Assembly: GCA_029747015.1 (NCBI GenBank)
Contig: JAKOGI010000449.1
Coordinates: forward strand, 74,501-138,500
Direction of reading: 5' to 3'
From: Carnegiea gigantea
Lineage: Eukaryota > Streptophyta > Magnoliopsida > Caryophyllales > Cactaceae
Length of the DNA stretch: 64,000 bases
Part shown: piece by piece, positions 54,568 to 64,000 of the stretch
Numbering within the stretch: position 1 is the first letter of the stretch
Layout: each line of letters begins with the position of its first letter
Position numbers and translations under genes: made by a program
Notes under the pieces: model-generated
What the model saw: only the letters and a program-made list of their open reading frames with translations
Databases searched by the model: none
What the model was told of the DNA's origin: nothing

Positions 54568-55643
54568 TCAATTAGATTCTTCAGTGTCTTTTTCATCTAA
54601 TGTGATCTTTCCTTCTTTTGCAAGTTGCAGGACTTGTCCCTCGAATGCCTTGCACTTCTCTATAGGATGATTGATAATCCTGTAATACTTGCAATATTTG
54701 GGGTCATTAGTTCTTCCAATTTTTTTAGGACGCCTTGGCTCTGGGAGTTCTATAAGCCCTTTCACAAGAAGTTTGTGAAGAATTTCTAATGCATCAGACT
54801 CAGAATAAGGAAATTCATTCTCTTTAGAGCCTCTAGACATGGAGCCTTTGCTTCTTGACGATGTCACTGATTCACCATTATCAAGTTGTCTCCCATAATA
54901 GGCGATTGTAAGCTCCATATCACTCGTATTGCTAATTCTTGGAAAGTCTTGGGCTTGTTTACTTGCAAAGCGTATAGGATATCCCAATCCATTCCTCGAG
55001 CATACATCTCAACAGCAGAAGATTCAGGCAAGTGATCCTTGCACTTCAATGAGAAAGCACGCCAATGATTGATGTAATCTATGATTGGCTCTTCACCCCC
55101 CTGCTTAGTGTTAGTCAACTCACTTGTGTTGACCACATGGCATGTGCTATAGAAGCGATTCAAGAATTCATTTTTCATTTGCCCCCAGCTATCAATGGAT
55201 GCAGAAGTAAGGTTTGTGTACCAGTCAAATGCAAGATCTTTAAGAGATCACACGAATTGCTTTACTAAGAGGTCGCCACTTGTGCCTGCATTATTACAAG
55301 TCTCGATGAAATGTGCTATATGCAGCTTCGGGTTCCCTTTGCTATCAAATTGATGAAATTTTGGAGGTTGGAAACCCTTAGGTATCTGTAGTGCATTAAT
55401 CCTTTTCGTATACGGCTTGTTGTAACGACGAGTTTTGTGAGAACCTCCCTCTAGATGGGCCTTTACCGCATCCGCTACCATGTTTTGAATTTGCTCAATT
55501 GACATTGAATTCAAGGTTGAATCGTTCTTTGGATTGGGTTCATCGTCAGACTCCTTGCTGTGATCGGACTCTTTGCTAGAATCTTCACCGTCTGAGCCTT
55601 TGTTTGAGGCTTCAAATGACCGCTTTTTCAGCTTCTTTTTCAA
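54568..55643 (-). pseudogene. gag protein of gag-only element, main part
   Basis: Frames 55643-55248, 55178-54864 and 54987-54568 line up as one gag. The domain starts INALQIPKGFQPPKFHQFDS and KLHIAHFIETCNNAG, a TGA stop sits at 55248 (relatives have Arg), then SLKDLAFDWYTNL and FLNRFYSTCHVVNTSELTNT follow. After a frameshift near 54920 come MELTIAYYGRQ and CKYYRIINHPIEKCKAFEGQ, the knuckle-like end typical of this plant gag family. Confidence 0.88.
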
Positions 55644-55655
55644 ATCAGCAATCTG

Positions 55656-56304
55656 CTAATTTTGACGCTTAATTTGAGTATCCTTTTCTTCACTCTCCTT
55701 AGAGGGTCTTTCCAGAGTTACCTTCATGTTTGTCAATTCTTCCTCCAAGTTGATAGCCTCTGTTACTATGACTGGCATGACAACAGTGTCAGTGAATTCG
55801 ACTTCAATGTTTGAGAAAAGTGAATCCCTTGAAGTTGCTGGGGAAGAATCACTATCACCATGGTCATGCTCCTCCTCACCGAAGGGTTGGAAGACAGAAT
55901 TGGTGGCATTCATCCAGCCCACAAGGTGTAATCTTCCTCACATTGAAGATAGTAAAAGATTCCAGCTTTAAATTAGGGAGAAAAGCAGTTTGATTGACTC
56001 CATCAACAGGCAAGTTGAAGCAAAATTTTTGAATTTTGCATGACTGCAAAGTTGGAGCCATAGCTTGTTGTTTTAGAGAGATGGAGGCAGCAACTTTGGT
56101 CAAGCTCCTAGTCACCACTCCAGTGCTTTGATTACCAGATGCAATACTAGCCTTCGCGGATCTTTCATATATAGATCCGATAGCTTCCTTCTTCGAAGAT
56201 TGAAGGATGGCGTTTTCGAGAGCCATGTCTTCTTCAAAGGGATGTAGAACTTGTTTGCTTGGAGAAAGAGATGAGAGGCAGAGATGTCCCACCGAGCGTG
56301 CCAA
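55656..56304 (-). pseudogene. gag N-terminal region of gag-only element
   Basis: Minus frames 56304-55876 and 55922-55656 lie between the primer-binding site and the gag domain. The first (142 codons) is Ser/Ala/Lys-rich without known domain; the second contains EEELTNMKVTLERPSKESEE, a coiled-coil-like acidic stretch usual before this gag domain. A frameshift separates them. The start is uncertain. Confidence 0.65.
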
Positions 56305-56308
56305 AATT
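56287..56308 (-). other. primer-binding-type site of gag-only element
   Basis: TTTTGGCACGCTCGGTGGGA on the minus strand directly after the 5' LTR. The tRNA partner was not identified. Confidence 0.6.
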
Positions 56309-56990
56309 TGTAAACACCAATTTCGACTCTAAAATAAATTAAGATAAGAAATATGGACAAATTTGATTTGTATTGATTTCAGAAAATATGGGTACAATAT
56401 CTGCGTATTTGTTACAAATAAACAAATAAAAGTCCTCTGATTCGATCTCCAATTTGTACTCGAAAGATGGTTGGTTGACTTGAATTCCGATCAAGTTGAT
56501 TAATTTGACTTCCTTTGAATGAACTTCAATTTGATCTTAAGAGATGGCTTAAGAGGCTTGATCTCAATTAAGATGAGTTTTCTTTGATTTTGATGGTAGA
56601 CGGCACATGCTTTGATTGTACTTGTTGTCTTCCTTTAGAGAAATTAGCCCTTTGAGTCTTCAGAATGCCTTGAGAGTGAATGAATCTTCCATCCCCGAGT
56701 AGGAGGGAGTAGTGTTTTATTTATAGGGAAAGAATCCCCCTCCCCTTACTAGAGTTTGTGACTTATTAGCCTTCTTGGGTAGTTTATTGGGTCTTTGACT
56801 TGTTAGTCTATTTGACTAGCGAGTTAATAGTTAATTTGACTATTGACTTGATAGTTGTTTGAATCATGACATGATAGTCGACTCAACCCAATTTATTAAA
56901 ACAAATTAAATTAATTAAATGGGCTTACCAAAATAATCAATTTATATTTATTTTTATAACATGATATTTATTAAAATTTTTGTGCCTACA
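56309..56990 (-). repeat. 5' LTR of gag-only element
   Basis: 682 bp, same ends as the 3' LTR (TGTAGGCAC...GTGTTTACA on the minus strand). TATA-like CTATAAATAA lies at about 56726-56717. Confidence 0.92.
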
Positions 56991-57337
56991 CTTGTGGACC
57001 AAAGTAACGGTCACATTGATCATCCCATTAGATTGGTAGTTATAGAGTGATTAATTCGTATTAATCAGGCCAATTTAATTCCTTGTTATTAGTTTCAACT
57101 TATTGCTACGATTTAAGGAGATCAGATTAGGGATTGACACAGTAACTCAAGCAAGCAATTCCCAGGATCAAAAATCTATTCTCTACTCTCTCCTCATGCT
57201 AATCTAGCCAGGCTTTGAGATTTTGGTTTTTAGGTGTGAACTTTCAGGTAAGTCCAGTGGTCACCTATTTGTGGCTAGTAGGCGACAAACAGATCCTGGG
57301 AAATTCCGCATCAAGGTAAGTCCTCAATATCCAATAG

Positions 57338-57349
57338 TGGTATTAGAGC
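57338..57349 (+). other. primer-binding site of Copia element
   Basis: TGGTATTAGAGC, one base from TGGTATCAGAGC (initiator Met-tRNA complement). Confidence 0.75.
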
Positions 57350-57469
57350 AGTTTATGTTTGTTGCTAACCCCGAAAGACTCATGCTTGGTTATAAGTAAG
57401 CCTTATGAACTTATACTGGATTGAAAAGATTATTGGGTGTGCGTATATGGTTAGGCCATTATTTGACAA

Positions 57470-58249
57470 AATATTTCATGGCCTTAAACTGAGACCACCC
57501 CATCTCCCTCGACCCTAATGCATCAGAACCCCTTAACCCTTAGTGTTTGTGGCACAGATCTAGACTCCCCCTCGACCCTAATGTTAGTGACTCAGATATG
57601 GACTGCCTATACACATAGACTCTCAAAACTCTAATGAACTTGAAAGTTTGGCCTATGATTTCTGTTGTCGCAGTCCACACCCCCCTAAATCGCCCTTTTA
57701 AGGTTGTCGACCCCATGACCCCATGAATAATAAAATCAAAGAAGGGGTTGAAGAAGAATAGTATGCTTACCCATCAAAATTGCTACGAGGGGTAGCCAGT
57801 GTGCATCACGCTTTACCAACAAAGACAACCACGGTTCTTTTCTTCCTCCAAAAGCCTTCAACATAGTTGATCTACCCCTCCCTGCTGCAAAACCATGCAA
57901 AACCCAAGTTAGGCTGCAAGTGAAGTATGCTACCACCACGTGTGGCACATTGAACAAGTCGATGGTGTCAGTCGACTCATCTGCACTTGATCTACTCATT
58001 TGCGTGGTTGTTTGGTTGGATTGGCAGATAATTGAAACTATGGGCTTTGTTTAGACGGTGGTGATGGTGGCTGGGTCATCAGCTAGGTGGTATTAGCGAC
58101 AGTTTTTGAGGGAACCAGCCGTGGTGCATGATGTTAAAGAGAAAACTGAAGCAAAGTGGGGCCGAGAGGGTTGGCAGTGTCAAGGGAGTAAGGCAAAGCC
58201 AAGCTTGGTGAAGTCTCTGAAAGAGATAGAGACCGAGTGCTTCATTTAA

Positions 58250-58319
<70 letters not shown>

Positions 58320-58400
58320 AGGGTTCTGAGAGGTGTAACGGTTGAGAAGACCGACAGAGATTAAAAAAAGAGGAGGGGTCGATATTGTGAGAATTGTCTC
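57470..58400. other. unexplained block in Copia leader
   Basis: About 0.9 kb that is more GC-rich than its surroundings, ending in a long (GA)n tract. It includes an 87-codon minus-strand frame (57999-57736, beginning MSRSSADESTDTIDLFNVPH) with no domain I recognise. A leader of 1.7 kb before gag is long for Copia, so this may be an insertion or captured fragment; no ends were found. Confidence 0.35.
58257..58314. repeat. (GA)n microsatellite
   Basis: About 55 bp of near-perfect GA repeat. Confidence 0.95.
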
Positions 58401-59040
58401 ACAATTTTTTTTAATTTATTCAGTTTTAGTCATTTTTTAAATCTATATATTGGTTAATGATTGAATCAAATTTTTGTTTATTTAGTTCAATATTCAAGTT
58501 CATATAATATGATTAATGAAATCAGTTCTTTAGTAGAATTAAAATTTTGAACTTATTTTGTTTAAGAAAGGAAGAATTTGTTATAATAACATTAATTATG
58601 TTTACCGTGAAAAAGTCAAATATTACATGCAAATTTGTTTTTGTTATCTAAATTCATTTTATTTGATATTTAAAATTGTAATAAGTTTGTAATTTCATGT
58701 TAGATGGTTAAAGAATGGGCTATAATTATATGATTTTGTCTCATTTATATAAATTAGTTTTATGTATAATCCATATGTAAATTTTTTTTTAAATACATTT
58801 GTAAATATCTATGTGCTATTTAGATGTAAGTTAATTGGTTTAACATGCCATTGGACCATGTGAATGTGTTTTTATGAAAATACTTTTGCTTAAATTATTT
58901 AAATTCATAGTTCATAATTATATGAGATGATTATGAGCTAAGCAAAATTTTTGATCATATGATATGAATAATGGAATTTTTTTAACAATTTAATTGTTTT
59001 AAACAAATGTGCATAACATCCATCTTTCATAATTGTAGAT

Positions 59041-59930
59041 ATGACATCAAATAGTGCAATGATTGGTAAATTGTCCACCAACCCAAAGTTAGATGGCACT
59101 AACTATGACATCTAGCATCGAAAGATTCAGCATCTTCTGAATGAGAAGGCTTTACTTGAACACTTGACCATTACTAAGTCTCCACCATTGAACAAAGGCA
59201 AAGATGACAAGCCTATTAATGTTACTTCTTTGCAATATCAAGAAATCCTTTTGAATTACCAAGATTGGTCCAATAGGGATCATACAGCATGCTTTACAAT
59301 GTTGTATTCCCTACACAATAATTTGATCGATGAGTTTAAGGTATGTCCCACTGCTAAGAACATAAGGGACAAACTTAAGATCCCATTTGGTCAGACATTC
59401 ATGACAAGACTTCATACCTTGCTCCTGAAGTGGATGCAGTGCGAGATGGACACCACTTGTACTATGGTTGAACACTTATGAACCACCAGTGTTATGGTTC
59501 GACATCTTAAGGCAGCACAGTGTGAGATCTTTGAGGAAGAATAAGTCCTAAATGTGATTTGGGTTCCAAATGAACTTGAGCAGTGGAAAAATGTAAGCAC
59601 ATCATGACTCATTCTGAGCACCTGAGGACATTTACTAAGATCCAAAGTCACCTTGAAATGGAAGAAGAACGCCTAAAAACATCAGTTCTTCCAATGTTTC
59701 TTTTGTTGCTAAGGGAAATAGGCCCAAAGGTAACAACAACAACTGAGGTAGATAATTTAAGAGAGCTTCTTGACCCCCTCAGAAGGGCAAGCCTAACGGC
59801 AATGTTGCCAAGAGGCTAAAGGCTAGAGGCAATGGAGAGAAGAGCATAGCACGGCTGAAGTAGTATAATTTTGGTAAGAAAGGCCATTATGCTCAGGATT
59901 GTACCTTCCACCTATCCTCGTGAATTGTTT
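59041..59930 (+). pseudogene. Copia gag remnant
   Basis: Begins MTSNSAMIGKLSTNPKLDGT, then a stop where Trp is usual. The frame 59164-59481 has NYQDWSNRDHTACFTMLYSL and AKNIRDKLKIPFGQT, the UBN2-type gag. The zinc knuckle near 59860-59905 has lost both of its first cysteines (a stop and Phe) but keeps GKKGHYAQDC. Confidence 0.85.
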
Positions 59931-59959
59931 ATTTGTTCCCACGCATTAGTTGCTAATTT

Positions 59960-61300
59960 TTTTCTTAATTGGATTGTAGATACGGGAGAAAGCAAACATA
60001 TAGTTTAGGATCGAGATGGCTTCATGAACTTTCACCGCTACCCGATTGGTTCACATACTGTCGTGCTAGGAAACGGCAGTGAAGAAGATATTCTTAGTGT
60101 TAGGACATACAAGCTCAAATTACATAGAGGAACTATGTTGCTTCTCCATGATGCTCTATATGCACCTGGGATGCGAGTTTGTCTTTTGTCATTATAGTTT
60201 CTTTGATGAACTTGGGATTCTTTTTTAATTCTCGTACTAATAGTTTGGACCTTCTGTACAATAGCAATGTGTTTGGCCACATTACTCTGAAAAATAATTT
60301 CCTTGTACTTGATTTGGATGATTGCTATAATAATTCATCTTTTGTCTCTGTGTCACATTTTAATTCTGATTTTGAATCAATTAAAGGGCAGGCTAGACTT
60401 GGCCATATTGGCCAAGATAGAATGAATAGACCAGTTATAGAAGGTCTGTTAGCCGGACTCATTAAGGTTAAATTACCTAGCTATGAGTGCAACCACAAAG
60501 CCTTCTGGTAAGGCTTCGAGGGTTTCCGGTCCTTTAGAAATTATCCACTTTAACATTTGCAGACCTATGAATGTTAAAGCACATAATAGGACTATCTATT
60601 TCTCACTTTTATAGATGACTATTCAAGATATCGGGATGTGTACCTATTATCTCATCTCTATGAGGCACTATCTGCAGTCAAAGGTTTTATAGCCGAGGTA
60701 GAGACCCAGTTAGAATAGAGAGTTAAGACTCTTCGAAATGTTCATGGTCATGAATATCTCTCACATATGTTTAAAGGTTTTTGTGAGAAAAAGGATATGG
60801 AAAGACAACTTACGATTCCTAGCACTCCACAATAAAATGGTGTGGCAAAGTGTAGCAATCGAACATTGCTTGACATGGTCAGGTCAATGATGGCACACAC
60901 TGACCTTTTAATCCATTTTTGGGGCGGATGCATTACTCTCGGCAACTTATATTCTGAACCGTGTACCAAGTAAGAGTGTATACGCCAGTCTATATAGTTA
61001 TGACATGGTAGAATGCCCCCTTTAGATTATTTAGACTCATGGGGTTTGGCTAGTTATGTATACAACTCAACCCATAAACACGGAAAACTTAGTTCAAGGG
61101 ACACCAAAATAGTATTCATAAGGTATCCTGAGCATTCTAAAGGATATATTGTATTTGGTGAACACTCTAATGATAGTATCACATAAGTGTATTCCCGTAA
61201 TGGTGAATTCTTTGAGAATGAGTTACAAAGTATTGGTGAAATCAAAAAGGACCAAAAGTCATAGGAGTTACCACAAGATGATCCACTATTTCTCGGTGAG
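59960..61300 (+). pseudogene. Copia protease and integrase remnant
   Basis: Protease-like WIVDTGESKHIV near 59972-60008, then YPIGSHTVVLGNGSE and LLHDALYAPGMRVCLLSL. Frame 60179-60511 has ARLGHIGQDRMNR, the integrase HHCC start. The core (about 60540-61000) is frameshifted repeatedly. Inactive. Confidence 0.8.
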
Positions 61301-61643
61301 GGGGAGAATTTACACAATCACCATGTCACTAAGGATAGTAATCATCCAGTGACAGTAAGTGATAATGAGAATTTGTTTGCACAGGAGAATCAGCCTAAAA
61401 ATGATGTTCGTCCTTAGTCTCTAATTCCTCAAAATAAGGTTAGTCCGCTTAGTCAAGATCTCATATCTCCAAGGGATAGTGGAAGTGGTTCTCTACCAGT
61501 GAGGGTTCTACACCTCCTAGAGATAGGGGAGGAATTCCGCAGTGAGTCAAACAAATAAAGGTCTAGGACTCTAAAGAAGTGCGCGGGGAAGAATTTCTCG
61601 ATGATATTTTCAAATCGAAGAGGAAATATGCCTATACATTCCT

Positions 61644-62495
61644 TTGGAAATAGACAAACCTACCTCTTTTGAAGAGGTTATTAATTTACTAAACCATAAG
61701 GAGCGGATGGATGCCATGAGGGATGAAATGGACTCTATGAAAAGAAATAAGGTTTCAAAACTAGTTGATCTTCCTCCCCAACATAAATCAATTAGAAACA
61801 AGTGGGTTTTCAAGATAAAACATTGGGCTGATGGATCATTCAACAAGTTTAAGGCCTGTTTGGTAGCAAAGGGGTTTACCCAAATTGAGGGGATAGAATA
61901 TGAAGAGACTTTTTCTTCTGTGATGAAAATTGCCTTTATTCCCCTCATTCTATTCTTGGTTGCCCATTTGGACTTAAAATTGTTTCAAATGAACATAAAG
62001 ACTGCTTTCCTTATTGGAAGTCTTTAAGAAGAGATCTACATGGATTAACATATTGGTTTTGTATCAAAAGGTCAAGAGGACAAGTGTGTCGTCTTAAAAG
62101 ATCTATTTATCATCACAACAAGACTTTCACAGCGTGGTATTTCAAATTTCATGAAACTATGGCTTAAACATGGTTTCAGAAGAATGTTGTGCATATGTCA
62201 AGAAAGCTGTAGAGGGATTTATGTTCCTTACTTTGTTGACGACATATTATTGGCTGGAAACAACATGGAAATGATCAAAACCACTAATCAATGGTTATCT
62301 TCCATCTTCAAAATGAAGGACATAGGTGAGGTTAGGTATGTGCTAAGCATGAAAATAACCCAAAACCATTCCGAGAAACTTTTTGGTTCAAGTCAAGAAG
62401 TATACATTAATAAAGTCTTGGAATATTTTTGGACGCATCATTCTAAATCCATGGACACTCTAGTTGAAGAGAGTCTAACCTTAAGTCTTGGCTAA
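61644..62495 (+). pseudogene. Copia reverse transcriptase remnant
   Basis: Frame 61644-62027 (127 codons) holds RNKWVFKIKHWADGSFNKFK, ACLVAKGFTQIEGIEYEETF and LFQMNIKTAFLIGSL. A gap and frameshift follow near 62040-62150, then frame 62151-62495 has YFVDDILLAGNNMEMI, with the catalytic DD kept, and FKMKDIGEVRYVLSMKI. Confidence 0.9.
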
Positions 62496-62559
62496 TGCCC
62501 TAAAATAGATAAAGAAAAAGAGAGAATGAGCAATGTACCCCATGCAAGTGCAGTATGAA

Positions 62560-63235
62560 GCTTGATGTATATCATTTTGTGTATATGGCCAGATATTTGC
62601 TTTGCGGTTGGTTTGGTAAGTTGTTACCAGAGTAACCCAGAACCTGCTCATTGGCAAGCTATCAAGAGAATTTTTTGCTATTTATGTGGTACAAGTGACT
62701 TAGTCCAGCTTATTGGCAAGCTATCTAGAGAAATTTTTGCTAACTACATGGTACAAGTGACCTAGTCCTTTGCTATCATAATAGGGTTCTTAAGTTGAGG
62801 GGATACTCAGATGCTGATTTAGGTGGTGATCTGGATGAGTGCAGGTCAACCTCAGGGTATGCATTCATCCTAGGTGCAGGAGCCATATCTTGGTGCAGTA
62901 AGAAATAAGACTGTATAGCACTTTTAACTATGGAAGCATAATATGTTGCTTGCTGTCTTTCTGCTCAAGAGGCTATATGGCTAATGTAATTTTCGTAAGA
63001 TCTCAATCTCACACCTGGAGTTGATGACCTTGTAGAAATGATGTACAACAATATTAAGGTCATTCAGTTTGCTAAAGATCCAAAGTTCCACAGGAAAACT
63101 AAGCATATAAAGAGGTGTTATCATTTTGTTCCAAATGCCATAAAAAGGAAAGACATTTCCATTAAGTATATCTACAAGTAAGATGATAGCAGATCCTTTA
63201 ACGAAGTCTATTCCTAGGGACACTTTCAACATGTG
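62560..63235 (+). pseudogene. Copia RNase H remnant
   Basis: CIWPDICFAVGLVSCYQSNP (62562-62765), [20 protein letters not shown] near 62800-62860, AISWCSKK near 62885 and the terminal KHIKRCYHFV-like stretch near 63100-63130. The end LTKSIPRDTFNM lies at about 63197-63232. A short tandem duplication near 62650-62760 (GGCAAGCTATC repeated) breaks the domain. Confidence 0.85.
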
Positions 63236-64000
63236 ATGAGTTTAGGACTGCATAGGACTTAGTTTTTAGATATATCTAAGTGTATGATGGATATGTTTTT
63301 CCTTGTTTTAAGTATTTATAAAACAAACATTGATGTTTATTTTCAAATGTTCATAAATATACAGTTGTGTTATAAGGCACATTGAAATGTCATCATGCCT
63401 CTAATTGACCTAGCCACACAGGCAATCATCCTGCCACTTAAGTAGTGGGCAGGACAAGACTTTACAATATTAACACTATGTGTGTTTAATATTGAATTAT
63501 CCTGTGTTGCATAGATGATGAGTTAGAATATCTTGTAATCACCTTATTAAGTCTAATAATGAGACTTCTAAAAGTCGAATATGAAATACCATGATTTTAT
63601 ATTGAAGCCTCATACCCAAATCTTGGATGTTAAAATTAACATTAGGTATGTTGATCTAATGGCTCAAGTTGGTTTTTAGGTAAAAACTAGATGTGTGATT
63701 TGCATGGCATAGAAGAGTAACATGTTCAGCTTAGTAGGAGCTATACCATGACACACTCTCATACTATGTGTGCTAAATGTCGACCTGTTTGATTAGTGAC
63801 AAGTGAATTCCTTTTTGTTGTCACTGTGTCACCTCTATTGACAATACTCTTTGACTTAGAGTTAAGGTATGAATTCGAAGCTTGATGTTGCTACATTAAT
63901 GTATTTCCAAAGGGTTAAGATGTATATGGTCTAGCGAAACACATTACGAAGGCAAGTAGGCTAAGATAGATTATTTTTAATTGTCTAAGGAAGAATTATT
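63236..64000 (+). repeat. probable 3' LTR of Copia element (cut by window end)
   Basis: Non-coding sequence immediately after the polyprotein end. No second copy could be aligned because the 5' LTR is mostly missing, so the call rests on position. Confidence 0.45.

Larger units (their letters stand above)
50563..56990 (-). mobile_element. gag-only LTR retrotransposon upstream of SULTR3
   Basis: Two 682-bp LTRs (50563-51244 and 56309-56990), about 90% alike by eye, flanked by cttat (50558-50562) and cttgt (56991-56995). In minus orientation, TTTTGGCACGCTCGGTGGGA, a primer-binding-type sequence, follows the 5' LTR, and the polypurine stretch GAGGGGGTAATT precedes the 3' LTR. The 5-kb interior codes a gag (about 56304-54568) and then two tandem-repeat arrays; no protease, RT, RNase H or integrase is visible. 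It is therefore a TR-GAG-like non-autonomous element. Confidence 0.92.
56991..64000 (+). mobile_element. decayed Ty1/Copia element upstream of SULTR3
   Basis: Plus strand, divergent from SULTR3. LTR-end-like sequence to about 57335, a primer-binding site (57338-57349), a long leader, gag from 59041, then protease, integrase, RT and RNase H to about 63235. Sequence from about 63236 to the window end is probably the 3' LTR. Its 5' LTR was cut by the gag-only element, and the outer part was not recognised next to SULTR3. Heavily mutated; inactive. Confidence 0.85.

Noticed and set aside
57736..57999. 87-codon minus frame as a host gene
   Set aside because: No recognised domain, no exon partners found, inside a Copia leader; kept only as an unexplained block.

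Overview
This is nuclear DNA of a flowering plant. It is AT-rich and densely packed with plant-type LTR retrotransposons, LINEs, SINE-like copies, hAT-type elements and a Helitron-like element. The one host gene I recognise is a plant group-3 sulfate transporter. The species cannot be fixed from the sequence. No prokaryotic, CRISPR, rRNA or tRNA features were seen.

The host gene is SULTR3-like (closest by memory to SULTR3;1/3;2) on the minus strand. It runs from the ATG at 50142 to the stop at 12335, about 37.8 kb. I could place 12 exons whose phases join into one open frame of 673 codons plus stop. Almost all of the length is intron: intron 6 is about 17.7 kb and intron 2 about 8.1 kb. The exons look intact, but there is a GC donor at intron 3 and several changes at normally conserved positions, including Ala for Thr in the STAS DTSG motif.

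Layout from left to right. 1-8.7 kb: decayed Ty3/gypsy (Athila/Tat-like) element on the minus strand, with a hAT MITE at 3363-3962. 9.7-11.9 kb: RTE-type LINE remnant. 12.0 kb: SINE-like copy. 12.3-14.5 kb: sulfate transporter exons 12 to 7. Intron 6 (14.5-32.2 kb): L1-type LINE remnant, gypsy LTR-like sequence split by a nearly full-length Copia element (20161-25134, 5-bp TSD), a gypsy gag scrap, an internally deleted Copia element, and a 1-kb hAT-like element with an internal hairpin. Intron 5 (32.3-36.7 kb): SINE-like copy and a 2.7-kb long-inverted-repeat element. Intron 2 (38.5-46.6 kb): Helitron-like element, a gag/protease-only LTR element whose LTRs carry perfect heat-shock-element arrays (41320-44572), and a LINE 3' end. 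Intron 1 (46.8-49.8 kb): two hAT-like elements with exact 8-bp TSDs and a MITE lying between TA arrays.

Upstream of the gene, a second gag-only LTR element (50563-56990) lies 421 bp from the ATG, in the same orientation as the gene, and has two protein-coding tandem-repeat arrays where pol would be. Beyond it a decayed Copia element (about 57.0-64 kb) runs on the opposite strand to the end of the window.

The best candidates for something undescribed are the HSE-loaded LTRs in intron 2, the gag-only element with its repeat-encoded peptides, and the possibility that either element's LTR affects transcription of the sulfate transporter.
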